Of a stretch of 40,841 nucleotides of DNA, positions 1 through 7,948 are shown in pieces; position 1 is the first letter of the stretch; the number at the start of each line of letters is the position of its first letter. The translations under genes were made by a program, and so were the position numbers. The DNA comes from Flavobacterium sp. MFBS3-15 (GTDB lineage: Bacteria; Bacteroidota; Bacteroidia; Flavobacteriales; Flavobacteriaceae), in contig NZ_JAPCHV010000025.1 of assembly GCF_026107645.2 (NCBI RefSeq), positions 1 through 40,841 of the forward strand, in the 5' to 3' direction. The notes beneath the pieces were generated by a model. It was not told where the DNA came from and searched no databases. It saw only the letters and a list, made by a program, of their open reading frames with translations.

Positions 1-119
1 CAGGCAGAGGACTAATGCGGAACATAGTTATTACAACTAGCAAAGTCTGTAGTTCACCTCTGCTCTCCTTTGAAAATTAATCAATTTATATCACACTTCA
101 AAGTAAAGGCAAAGTCTCC
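1..119 (+). repeat. Left arm of a 119-bp perfect terminal inverted repeat
   Basis: Bases 1-119 are the exact reverse complement of 40723-40841; the first mismatch is at base 120 (C here, T in the complement of the other end). Weaker similarity continues to about base 213 through the hairpin array. There is no transposase or integrase in the window, so this is more likely one dispersed repeat present in opposite orientation at two chromosomal sites, where the assembly broke, than a true mobile-element end. The shared part is AT-rich from about 70 to 100 and holds no credible gene. Confidence 0.9.
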
Positions 120-207
120 CGACTTTGTGGAGGTGTTGAAAGGTCTCCGACCTTTTGTTTGCATGTCAGAGACATGCCATCGCTTCCGCAAAGTCGGGAG
201 ACTTTGC
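110..207 (+). repeat. Array of four hairpins with a common GTC...GAC core
   Basis: Four short perfect hairpins follow each other: 110-127 (CAAAGTC-TCC C-GACTTTG type stem), 139-155 (AAAGGTC-TCC-GACCTTT), 161-177 (GCATGTC-AGA-GACATGC) and 188-207 (GCAAAGTC-GGGA-GACTTTGC). All share GTC, a 3-4 base purine- or pyrimidine-only loop, and GAC; only the outer stem varies. The same four occur at 40635-40732 in opposite orientation. They look like a REP-type palindrome family. No terminator-like T-tract follows. Confidence 0.75.
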
Positions 208-213
208 AGAGCG

Positions 214-556
214 TGCCATCCGGGTGAAGCTCGCGTGAGGGATAGTAGTGGAAAGCCTTTATGGAGCTTGCGGAATAAAGCTTGCAGCGGATAGCCCGAC
301 GCGTAACGCAGTGGAGCGGCACGCCCAAAAGAAGTTTTCAGTCGCAGTCGCAGTTTTCAGTTTACAGGGAAAGATCGCTTCGTGCCCTGCCTTTGCCGGC
401 AGGCAGGCTCGCGATGACGATGCGGAGAGAATTCGTGTCATCCCAGTCCCTTTTCATATTACAGGACAGAAAATGAGATTTCTCCACTCCGCAAGCTACG
501 GTCGAAATGACACAGAATCACGTCATCCGCGTTCCAAATTCATGCAAAATATTATC
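214..556. repeat. Non-coding repeat-rich stretch upstream of purL
   Basis: No convincing gene is present: the short frames here overlap on both strands and match nothing I recognise. 372-420 reads like the dispersed unit seen at 5374 and 7350 (start AGATCGCTTCGTGCC, end CTCGCGATGAC), but it is interrupted at 386-407 by a palindrome with stem CCTGCCT/AGGCAGG. The rest, including text around 220-330 with repeated GCTTGC and AGCGG words, resembles flavobacterial intergenic repeats. The family assignment is from memory, not a search. Confidence 0.5.
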
Positions 557-587
557 TTGTCACTTTGGTAACAATTGCCTAATTTTG
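557..587 (+). promoter_or_regulatory. Bacteroidota-type promoter of purL
   Basis: A -33 TTG at 557-559 lies 20 bases upstream of TAATTTTG at 580-587, an exact match to the TAnnTTTG -7 consensus of Flavobacterium and Bacteroides housekeeping sigma. The purL ATG is at 616, giving a leader of roughly 20 bases. I saw no PurR-like operator or purine riboswitch fold in it. Confidence 0.7.
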
Positions 588-615
588 CACCTCACAACTA
601 CAACACGACGACACA

Positions 616-3600
616 ATGATCCATTTCTTCGGAAACCAGACCAATACGGTTTTTGCGGTACAGGCGCAAGGCGAACTTTCGGCAGAAGACACATCAAAAT
701 TAAACTGGCTTTTTGGCAACGCACATAAAATAGAAAAATCCGCACTGACGGATTTTTTTGTTGGGCCCCGTGCCACCATGATCACCCCGTGGAGCACCAA
801 TGCCGTGGAAATTACCCAGAACATGGGCATTCAGGGCATCATCCGCATTGAGGAATTTGAGAAAACGGAGGAAGCCGATGCTAAGTTCGACCCGATGCTT
901 TCGCAGAAATACAACGGGCTTACGCAGGATATTTTTACCATCAACATAACGCCGGAGCCTATACTCGAGGTAACCGACATTGCCGCCTATAATGACAGTG
1001 AAGGGCTCGCCTTAAATGCCGAGGAAGTGGATTACCTGCGCAACCTTGCGATAAAGCTGGGCCGTAACCTGACCGACTCGGAAGTGTTTGGATTCAGCCA
1101 GGTGAACAGCGAGCATTGCCGCCACAAGATATTCAACGGCACGTTCGTGATAGACGGTGAGGAGAAACCTTCGTCGCTTTTCAAAATGATCAAGAAAACG
1201 TCCCAGGAAAACCCGAACGACATCGTTTCGGCCTACAAGGATAATGTGGCGTTCATTAAAGGGCCGCGCGTGGAGCAGTTTGCGCCAAAGAGCGCCGACA
1301 AGCCTGATTTCTACGAGATAAAAGAATTTGATTCGGTGATATCCATCAAAGCCGAGACCCATAACTTTCCCACCACGGTAGAACCTTTCAACGGTGCCGC
1401 GACGGGTTCGGGCGGTGAGATCCGTGACAGGCTTGCGGGTGGGCAGGGTTCGCTTCCGCTAGCGGGAACAGCCGTGTACATGACGTCCTACTCGCGCCTT
1501 GAAGAGAACCGCCCCTGGGAAAACGGTATGGACGAGCGCAAGTGGCTCTACCAAACCCCGATGGACATCCTGATAAAAGCATCTAACGGTGCCTCTGACT
1601 TTGGGAACAAGTTCGGGCAGCCGCTTATTACGGGTTCTGTATTGACCTTTGAACACGAAGAGGACGCCCGCAAACTGGGCTTCGACAAAGTGATCATGCT
1701 TGCAGGGGGCATCGGTTATGGGAAAGAAAACCAATCGAAAAAACAAAAGCCGCAAACCGGCGATAAAGTCGTAATACTTGGTGGTGAGAACTACCGCATC
1801 GGGATGGGCGGCGCAGCCGTTTCATCGGCTGATACAGGTGAGTTCAGCAGCGGTATTGAGCTGAATGCCATACAGCGCTCCAACCCCGAAATGCAGAAAC
1901 GCGCTGCTAATGCCGTTCGCGGACTGGTAGAGAGCGACAGCAACCCCATCGTTTCGATTCACGACCATGGCGCGGGCGGGCACCTGAACTGCCTTAGCGA
2001 ACTCGTGGAGGAAACGGGCGGAAAAATAGACCTTGACAAGCTGCCGGTGGGCGACCCTACACTTTCGGCAAAAGAGATCATAGGCAACGAATCGCAGGAG
2101 CGCATGGGCCTTGTGATCGGCCAAAAGGACATCGACACCCTGAAGCGCATTGCCGACCGTGAGCGTTCGCCGATGTATGAAGTGGGCGATGTAACAGGCG
2201 ACCATAGGTTTACTTTTGAGTCGGCCACCACGGGTGTAAAACCGATGGATTTTGCCCTCGAAGACATGTTCGGCAGTTCGCCAAAAACGATAATGACGGA
2301 TAAAACGGTTGCCGCAATCTACAGCGCACCGGAGTATTCGCAGGAAAAAATACATGAGTACCTTGACCGGGTGCTGCAATTGGAAGCCGTAGCCTGTAAG
2401 GACTGGCTTACCAACAAGGTAGACCGCTGCGTGGGTGGAAAAGTCGCCAAGCAGCAATGTGCCGGGCCACTGCAATTACCATTGAATAACGTAGGCGTTA
2501 TGGCGCTGGACTATGCCGGGAAAGAAGGCGTTGCAACGACCATAGGCCACTCCCCTATTGCCGCGCTGGTAGATCCTGTTGCGGGCAGCCGCACTGCCAT
2601 TGGCGAAGCGTTGAGCAACATCATCTGGGCACCGATGAAGGACGGCCTGAAAAGCGTATCGCTGTCGGCTAACTGGATGTGGGCATGCAAGAACGAGGGC
2701 GAGGATGCAAGGCTGTACGAGGCCGTGCAGGGCTGTTCGGAGTTCGCCATTGAACTGGGCATCAACATCCCTACGGGTAAGGACTCGCTTTCGATGAAGC
2801 AGAAATACCCTGATGGCGACGTGATTGCGCCGGGAACGGTGATCATATCGGCGGCGGGCAACTGCAACGACATCACCAAAGTGGTGGAGCCGGTTCTGAA
2901 GCGCAATGGCGGAAACATTTACCACATCAACCTTTCGGGGGATGCTTACCAACTGGGCGGTTCGTCATTCAACCAGGTGCTGAATAAAGTGGGTAATGAA
3001 GTACCGGGCATAAAAGATGCGGCTTCGTTTAAAAATACTTTCAACGTTATACAGGACTTAATAAAAGCAGGAAAAATAGCGGCAGGCCACGACATCGGAA
3101 GCGGTGGGCTTATTACTACCCTGCTGGAGATGAGCTTTGCCGAAGTGAACCTTGGCGCGGAGTACGACCTTACCGGACTGGGCGAGGCCGATACCGTAAA
3201 AGCCCTTTTTGCCGAGAACATTGCCATCGTGATACAGGCAGATGCTTCGGTTGAGGCAGAACTGGCTGCACAAGGCGTGGCATTCACCAAAATAGGCCAG
3301 CCGAAAGAAGGTAATACCGTTACCGTGAAGAACGGGGATACCTCACTTGAATTTGACATTACCAAAACACGTGATACGTGGTTCAAGACCTCATACCTGC
3401 TTGACCAAAAGCAAAGCGGGAAAGAGAAAGCGACTGAGCGTTACAACAACTATAAGAGCCAGCCATTGGTGTATGAGTTTCCGGCTCACTTTACCGGAAA
3501 AGTCCTCACCCCCGGCAACATCAAAAGGCCGAAAGCGGCAATCATCCGTGAGAAGGGTTCGAACTCAGAGCGTGAGATGGCGAACGCCATGTACCTTGCC

Positions 3601-4272
3601 GGCTTTGACGTAAAGGACGTACACATGACCGACCTCATCTCAGGCCGTGAGACACTCGAGGACATCCAGTTCATCGGTGCGGTGGGTGGTTTCTCGAACT
3701 CGGATGTACTAGGGTCAGCCAAAGGATGGGCAGGCGCGTTCCTGTATAATGAAAAGGCTAAGACAGCGCTTGAGAACTTCTTTAAGCGTGACGATACATT
3801 GTCGGTGGGGATATGCAACGGGTGCCAGCTGTTCATCGAGTTGGGCCTCATTAACCCTGACCACGAGCAGAAGCCGCGCATGCTGCACAACGACAGCCGT
3901 AAGCACGAGAGCGGCTTCACCTCGGTAACAGTGCAGGAAAACAGTTCGGTGATGCTGTCAACCCTTGCGGGAAGCACACTGGGCGTATGGATATCGCACG
4001 GCGAAGGGAAATTCGACCTCCCTTACTCCGAAGACCGTTACGATGTGGTTGCCAAGTATGCCTACAACGGCTACCCGGCCAACCCGAACGGCTCGCACTT
4101 CGACATTGCCATGATGGCCAGCAACGACGGCCGCCACTTAGTAATGATGCCGCACATTGAGCGCTCGATGTTTCAATGGAACTGGGCCTACTACCCTGAA
4201 GGCAGGAAGGATGAGGTGAGCCCGTGGCATGAGGCGTTTGTGAATGCACGTTTATGGTTGGAAAACCGTTGA
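616..4272 (+). CDS. purL: Phosphoribosylformylglycinamidine synthase, single-chain type
   Basis: PurL makes FGAM from FGAR, glutamine and ATP in de novo purine synthesis (cytosolic). At 1218 aa it is the long single-polypeptide form that fuses synthetase and glutaminase, somewhat shorter than the ~1295 aa E. coli enzyme. The N-terminal part carries the SEHCRHKIF linker motif. The ATP-binding AIRS-like half has ETHNFPTTVEP (from E247), a GGxGS-type loop, HDHGAGG and HDIGSGG. The C-terminal class I glutaminase shows GICNGCQ with nucleophile C1067 and the MPHIERS motif with H1180 and E1182. All key residues are present. The ATG at 616 is preceded by a good promoter and ends with TGA before a terminator, so it appears monocistronic. 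Codon use is typical for the window. Confidence 0.97.
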   Translation: MIHFFGNQTNTVFAVQAQGELSAEDTSKLNWLFGNAHKIEKSALTDFFVGPRATMITPWSTNAVEITQNMGIQGIIRIEEFEKTEEADAKFDPMLSQKYNGLTQDIFTINITPEPILEVTDIAAYNDSEGLALNAEEVDYLRNLAIKLGRNLTDSEVFGFSQVNSEHCRHKIFNGTFVIDGEEKPSSLFKMIKKTSQENPNDIVSAYKDNVAFIKGPRVEQFAPKSADKPDFYEIKEFDSVISIKAETHNFPTTVEPFNGAATGSGGEIRDRLAGGQGSLPLAGTAVYMTSYSRLEENRPWENGMDERKWLYQTPMDILIKASNGASDFGNKFGQPLITGSVLTFEHEEDARKLGFDKVIMLAGGIGYGKENQSKKQKPQTGDKVVILGGENYRIGMGGAAVSSADTGEFSSGIELNAIQRSNPEMQKRAANAVRGLVESDSNPIVSIHDHGAGGHLNCLSELVEETGGKIDLDKLPVGDPTLSAKEIIGNESQERMGLVIGQKDIDTLKRIADRERSPMYEVGDVTGDHRFTFESATTGVKPMDFALEDMFGSSPKTIMTDKTVAAIYSAPEYSQEKIHEYLDRVLQLEAVACKDWLTNKVDRCVGGKVAKQQCAGPLQLPLNNVGVMALDYAGKEGVATTIGHSPIAALVDPVAGSRTAIGEALSNIIWAPMKDGLKSVSLSANWMWACKNEGEDARLYEAVQGCSEFAIELGINIPTGKDSLSMKQKYPDGDVIAPGTVIISAAGNCNDITKVVEPVLKRNGGNIYHINLSGDAYQLGGSSFNQVLNKVGNEVPGIKDAASFKNTFNVIQDLIKAGKIAAGHDIGSGGLITTLLEMSFAEVNLGAEYDLTGLGEADTVKALFAENIAIVIQADASVEAELAAQGVAFTKIGQPKEGNTVTVKNGDTSLEFDITKTRDTWFKTSYLLDQKQSGKEKATERYNNYKSQPLVYEFPAHFTGKVLTPGNIKRPKAAIIREKGSNSEREMANAMYLAGFDVKDVHMTDLISGRETLEDIQFIGAVGGFSNSDVLGSAKGWAGAFLYNEKAKTALENFFKRDDTLSVGICNGCQLFIELGLINPDHEQKPRMLHNDSRKHESGFTSVTVQENSSVMLSTLAGSTLGVWISHGEGKFDLPYSEDRYDVVAKYAYNGYPANPNGSHFDIAMMASNDGRHLVMMPHIERSMFQWNWAYYPEGRKDEVSPWHEAFVNARLWLENR

Positions 4273-4307
4273 TTTGTTGATAGGTTGATTTGTTTATTCG
4301 ATATAGG

Positions 4308-4337
4308 AAACGCTCTCAGGAATGGGGGCGTTTTTTT
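4308..4337 (+). terminator. Intrinsic terminator of purL
   Basis: Stem AAACGCTCTC (4308-4317) pairs with GGGGGCGTTT (4324-4333), with two G-U pairs and a 6-base loop, and runs into seven T residues (4331-4337). Confidence 0.8.
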
Positions 4338-4363
4338 ATTATATTTGAAAAAATTAAGGCACT

Positions 4364-5131
4364 ATGTCAACTGATGTTTACTTTGTAAAAATGAACAAAA
4401 CCCTTTTAAAGTCAAGAATTCCTGATTTTAAAGTCGAAGAGGGAAGTTTCATTTCATTTCAACAATATGTATTACACAGTAATGAAGTACTCGGAAGAAG
4501 AGATTATTTTAAACTTGATTTCACAACTATTATAACAAAAATCGATTCCGACCCTAACAGTCTGACTGAAGAAGAAATTGATGACATTATAGGATGGATA
4601 CATACATCATATTTTAAAGAATATCTTCACTATAGCTGGTACGATGATGATGTCCTGCCAATTTTAAAAAACTTCGGTTTTGAATTAATAGAAGAATTCA
4701 GGGACAATAATCATTCTTTCCTGTTTCCGTTTGGTGATTTTATGTATTACTGTTACAACGATTTTGAAGGACAGAAACGTAATACTCATAATTTGACAGC
4801 AGAAGAATTTTATACTATGCTCGATTATATGCTTTACTTTTATAGCTTGATCCTCGTACATGAGAAAGAAAATGATGATTACGGAGATTATGAACAAATT
4901 CAACATAACATAAATAGTGTTACAGATGAAAAAATAAAAGATATTGCAACGACTAACTTCAAACATTATATTGAACAGGCAATCATAGACAAAGATGGGT
5001 TTAAAAATTTTGATCCAAATAATACAAGAGGTATATATTCAGGTGACATTTGGCAGAGGAACTTCTACTGCGAAAATCTCAAAAAAATCAAACTTGAAGA
5101 AGATGACAATGTAGCGATAATCGTTGGATAA
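4364..5131 (+). CDS. AT-rich hypothetical protein, 255 aa
   Basis: I do not recognise a family. The protein is soluble and acidic, rich in aromatic residues and in Asp/Asn/Glu, with no signal peptide or membrane segment. It contains a YSWYDDDVLPIL stretch near residue 90 and an ELIEEFRDN stretch after it, so an all-helical immunity-like or effector-partner fold is possible but unproven. Base composition is about 30% GC by eye, far below purL and most neighbours, which suggests recent acquisition. A perfect -7 element TATATTTG sits at 4340-4347, directly after the purL terminator, but I found no clear -33 TTG. It stands alone, followed by a repeat-rich region. The reading frame is long and clean, so it is probably a real gene. 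Confidence 0.75.
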   Translation: MSTDVYFVKMNKTLLKSRIPDFKVEEGSFISFQQYVLHSNEVLGRRDYFKLDFTTIITKIDSDPNSLTEEEIDDIIGWIHTSYFKEYLHYSWYDDDVLPILKNFGFELIEEFRDNNHSFLFPFGDFMYYCYNDFEGQKRNTHNLTAEEFYTMLDYMLYFYSLILVHEKENDDYGDYEQIQHNINSVTDEKIKDIATTNFKHYIEQAIIDKDGFKNFDPNNTRGIYSGDIWQRNFYCENLKKIKLEEDDNVAIIVG

Positions 5132-5158
5132 TAAGATTTGAACAATACATTTCACCTT

Positions 5159-5236
5159 GCTAGCGCGAGCTTCCAGCTCGTGCAGGCAGGAGTAAGCCCA
5201 TTTTCATCGGCACAAGCAAGACACAGCTGTTGTGAA
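5159..5236. repeat. REP-like doublet, copy 1 (second half decayed)
   Basis: The first hairpin, 5163-5183, fits GCGCGAGC-N5-GCTCGTGC. About 30 bases later an inverted partner begins as GGCACAAGCAAGA at about 5209, but its second half has decayed to ACACAGCTGTTGTG. The spacer word GCAGGCAGG..TAAGCC is shared with the intact copy at 5264. It lies 27 bases downstream of the preceding gene. Confidence 0.7.
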
Positions 5237-5263
5237 GTGTAAAGATTGCTTCGTCGTTCCCCC

Positions 5264-5340
5264 GCTCGCGCGAGCTTCAAGCTCGTGCAGGCAGGGCTAA
5301 GCCAGACATTACCGGCACGAGCAAGATGCTCGCGCTAGCC
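5264..5340. repeat. REP-like inverted doublet, copy 2 (intact, REPIN-like)
   Basis: Two hairpins of the same family face each other: 5268-5288 forward, and 5315-5335 as the reverse complement (GCACGAGCAAGATGCTCGCGC, read backwards fits GCGCGAGC-N5-GCTCGTGC). Each 8-bp stem keeps a G-T mismatch at the third pair while the loop varies (TTCAA, ATCTT; TTCCA in copy 1). A conserved mismatch plus paired inverted copies is the hallmark of REPINs mobilised by RAYT transposases in other bacteria. No RAYT gene is in this window. It directly follows an AGATTGCTTCGTCGTTCC word (5243-5260), the left part of another repeat, suggesting it inserted there. Confidence 0.75.
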
Positions 5341-5373
5341 TGAAGAGTCCATGATCCCGTTCGGCCAATATGA

Positions 5374-5432
5374 AGATTGCTTCGTCGTTCCTCCTCGCGA
5401 TGACAGTGCGTGTAGCTTACTCATCCCAACAA
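5374..5432 (+). repeat. Dispersed intergenic repeat, copy at 5.4 kb
   Basis: Starts AGATTGCTTCGTCGTTCC, continues to CTCGCGATGAC (5404) and then to a TGCGTGTAGCTTAC word. The same order appears at 7350-7400; a truncated copy is at 5243-5260, an interrupted one at 372-420 and a degenerate reverse-oriented one at 16597-16624. It is non-coding; short frames here only read through the repeat. Confidence 0.7.
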
Positions 5433-5454
5433 AAGTCAAAACCATTCACTCCAA

Positions 5455-5488
5455 AAATAAAAAAACACCTGCATTGCTACAGGTGTTT
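5455..5488 (-). terminator. Terminator of the T9SS cargo gene
   Basis: On the minus strand, stem AAACACCTG/CAGGTGTTT (paired positions 5480-5488 and 5463-5471) with an 8-base loop is followed by a run of T (complement of 5455-5465). It lies 22 bases after the stop codon of the gene at 5510-7036. Confidence 0.8.
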
Positions 5489-5509
5489 CCCTTATCATCT
5501 AATCCGGAA

Positions 5510-7036
5510 TTACATTTTTACGAATTTGGCCGAAGCGCCTGTCGCATCCATTTTCAGTATGTACATGCCTGACTGCAGGCTGCCGATGTTGATAGACGCT
5601 GCTGCGCTTTTCAGTACGGGGCGGCCATTCATGTCGTATATCGTGTAAGCTCCCAACTCCTCTACTGAAATGTTCAATATATTGTTAGCAGGGTTCGGAC
5701 TCAGGCTGATGGCATTTTTACCAAAATCAGCAACACTGTTTGTCGCGGCTGTCCCTAAATAACGGGCAACGGCAAAGTCGTTACCGGTATACCCTACTGC
5801 CACAATCTTGTTGTCGGGCTGGATAACAGCATCAAAAGCTTCGTTCATCGTATTGGCACCAAACGTTGTGGTCACCTTGCCATCGGTATCAAATGAATTG
5901 TCGATGGTATAATCGGCATTAACCCGCGATATGGCAAAAGTCTTTGCTGTAGCCATTCCGTTTGAACCGGCCATTACAAATTTACCATTAACGTCAAATT
6001 CAACGTCATAAGCAATCGCATCGTTCAATTCTGCATAAGCAATGTTTTCCTGGCTGGAAGTCCCGGCTGCCGCACCTGCAGGGGTCATTTCGAACAGGGT
6101 CATTGAATAGTTCAGGTCGGTTACATAACCGCCACCCGCGACTACCATACTATTATCATCTTTCAGTACCAGGCCGTAAGCCCTGTCATGCCCGTTGAAG
6201 GTACCATTGAGCGTATTTTCACCATCGGTTGAGAAGGTAGTGTCCATAGAGCCGTTGCTGTTAATCCTGTACAACCTGTAATCGCTGTCCCAGGGCAGGC
6301 TCGGGAAATCAAGCCATCCCACGGCCGATATCTTTCCGTTGGTTTGCACGGCAATATCTTCTATCGTCATCAGGTATTGTTGGTCGTTTGTGCTAAGCCA
6401 AAGGGGTTTTATGCCGGTTGTATTAAAATTGGTATCCAACATGCCTGCAGCCGTATAACGCGCTACAACCGGTTTCGCCTTTGTAGAACTTACAGCAGCA
6501 TTACCACCAACCACAAGGTTTCCCGTAGCCGTATGGATTTTTATTACTTTGATCTCGCTTGCTAGCGTGCCTTCAAACGAAGTGTAAACCTTACCGTTAG
6601 TCCCAAAATCTGTATCAACAGCACCGGTAGAAGTATAGCGCACCAGTGCCGCCTTTTTTTGCGAGCCATCGTCGCTGTAGCCCGCAAGTATGATCTTTCC
6701 GTCGGCCTGAAGCGCCATGCTATAAGCAACATCATCGCTGCCGCCCTGAAGGTCGGTAGTTACAATACCGTTTGTACCGAAATTGGCATCAAGGGAACCG
6801 TCTGCATTGTAACGTACAATTGCGAAATCCTTCCCGGTTGCACCGCTTGTAGTAAGTCCGGCAACCAGTATTTTGCCATCGGACTGCAACGCAGTTGAAT
6901 ATGCCTTGTCAGCACCGGTGTTTATCGAGGTTACTACTTTACCGCCTGTCCCGAAAGAAGTGTCCAGGGAACCCGGGTTTTGTGCAAACGCAAAAAGGGA
7001 AAAGAGCATCATGCCCGTAAGTACAATTTTTTTCAT
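5510..7036 (-). CDS. Secreted delta-60 repeat protein with T9SS type A sorting domain
   Basis: The protein (508 aa from the chosen start) is exported by Sec and then probably released or surface-anchored by the type IX secretion system. It opens with MKKIVLTGMMLFSLFAFAQ, a clean signal peptide; a frame extension to 7063 adds nine residues before this and is less likely. The body has about six delta-60 repeats, each opening like GSLDTSFGTGGKV or GAVDTDFGTNGKV and containing QSDGKILVAG-like strands, expected to form a beta-propeller-like array. The last ~70 residues (SLSPNPANN, YTIYDMNGRPV, GMYILKM) are a typical type A Por sorting domain. Substrate or ligand cannot be told. It has its own terminator and is flanked by repeat-rich spacers. 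Confidence 0.93.
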   Translation of the reverse strand: MKKIVLTGMMLFSLFAFAQNPGSLDTSFGTGGKVVTSINTGADKAYSTALQSDGKILVAGLTTSGATGKDFAIVRYNADGSLDANFGTNGIVTTDLQGGSDDVAYSMALQADGKIILAGYSDDGSQKKAALVRYTSTGAVDTDFGTNGKVYTSFEGTLASEIKVIKIHTATGNLVVGGNAAVSSTKAKPVVARYTAAGMLDTNFNTTGIKPLWLSTNDQQYLMTIEDIAVQTNGKISAVGWLDFPSLPWDSDYRLYRINSNGSMDTTFSTDGENTLNGTFNGHDRAYGLVLKDDNSMVVAGGGYVTDLNYSMTLFEMTPAGAAAGTSSQENIAYAELNDAIAYDVEFDVNGKFVMAGSNGMATAKTFAISRVNADYTIDNSFDTDGKVTTTFGANTMNEAFDAVIQPDNKIVAVGYTGNDFAVARYLGTAATNSVADFGKNAISLSPNPANNILNISVEELGAYTIYDMNGRPVLKSAAASINIGSLQSGMYILKMDATGASAKFVKM

Positions 7037-7453
7037 ATTCTTTATTGGTTTTTTTAACGCCACTAACTTATTGATTTTTTAGAAACAATTCTAACAATAT
7101 TTTTCTGAAATTTTATAAAATTGACTGCATGGTTAGTAAAATCAAGTTTATTCACAAAATACCTCCCTTCAACATCACAGATCGTTTCGAGTCTCTCAAA
7201 TAACAAACGTCTAGTCCAACGTTCCAAACGCACTCCATCTCTACACTTTGGGCCCTGAATGCAGCGGCATCCCGCGCCTTTTTCGGCGCTGATAGAGCGA
7301 GAAGCACGAATTACGATTGCTGAAAAAGCCCAAACCGTTCGCTCCTTAAAGATTGCTTCGTCGTCCCTCCTCGCAATGACTCTGCGGGTAGCTTACCCGA
7401 AACCAACAAACTCCACCATAGCCGAGCACTGAAAATCTACATTCATTCCTTAA
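7037..7453. repeat. Non-coding spacer with dispersed repeats
   Basis: No gene is supported. The right-hand AT-rich part near 7060-7140 should hold the promoter of the minus-strand cargo gene, though I see no exact TAnnTTTG there. 7274-7289 is a hairpin GCGCC-TTTTTC-GGCGC inside a GCAGCGGCATCC context typical of flavobacterial intergenic repeats. 7350-7400 is a second good copy of the AGATTGCTTCGTCG repeat seen at 5374, again followed by a TAGCTTAC word. Confidence 0.6.
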
Positions 7454-7936
7454 TTACCTCAACACCCTTTTGCAGTCATCCATCCAAAACAATATCAGGA
7501 AAATGATGGCCGGGATGATAAATATAGAAGAAATGATCCATACCAATATGCGGTCGCTGTCAGTAACATCGTCCAGGTAAACCGATGTGGCCCAAAAGCA
7601 CGTAAGGAGGTAGATGGCCTGCCCTGCGGTATATACATACAGCCCTTTCAGCTGTTTTTGGAACATCATTATGGCGCCGATGATGGTCACAACGGCGGTA
7701 ATTGAATAAATCCATCCGCGGATATATTCGTTATTATTATCGGCATTGGCTACCATTTCATACAACATCCCGCGGAACATTTGGAATACCGACCCGATAA
7801 CCGTCAGGATGCACAGCACCATCAACAGTGTGCTGCTCTCTTTTTCCCTGCTGCCGAAACGCTGGTCGGCTCCGCAAACAGGGCAAAAATTGGTTTCATT
7901 TTCAAGGGTAGCGTTGCAACGGTGGCATACTTTCAT
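7454..7936 (-). CDS. Zinc-ribbon membrane protein, 160 aa (third of a trio)
   Basis: Starts MKVCHRCNATL and has two CxxC knuckles (C4/C7 and CPVC near residue 18-21), a typical zinc ribbon, then the shared GADQRF word. Four hydrophobic segments follow (about 36-55, 75-92, 100-117 and 133-152), so the ribbon is likely cytosolic and tethered to the inner membrane. It is a paralogue of the next upstream gene (7949-8440), sharing ribbon, GADQRF, a VLCILT first helix and a K-GLY-Y-YT helix. The upstream gene ends 12 bases before this start, so the two are co-transcribed. Function is unknown; zinc-ribbon membrane proteins of this type are common and uncharacterised in Bacteroidota. Confidence 0.85.
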   Translation of the reverse strand: MKVCHRCNATLENETNFCPVCGADQRFGSREKESSTLLMVLCILTVIGSVFQMFRGMLYEMVANADNNNEYIRGWIYSITAVVTIIGAIMMFQKQLKGLYVYTAGQAIYLLTCFWATSVYLDDVTDSDRILVWIISSIFIIPAIIFLILFWMDDCKRVLR

Positions 7937-7948
7937 AAGCGGTAATTT

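Noticed and set aside
1822..2475. 217-aa antisense frame inside purL
   Set aside because: It mirrors purL codons, has no start signal or family resemblance, and is matched by other shadows along the same gene.
7064..7453. Possible gene in the spacer after the T9SS cargo gene
   Set aside because: Only short frames exist, and the sequence matches dispersed repeats and AT-rich promoter DNA.
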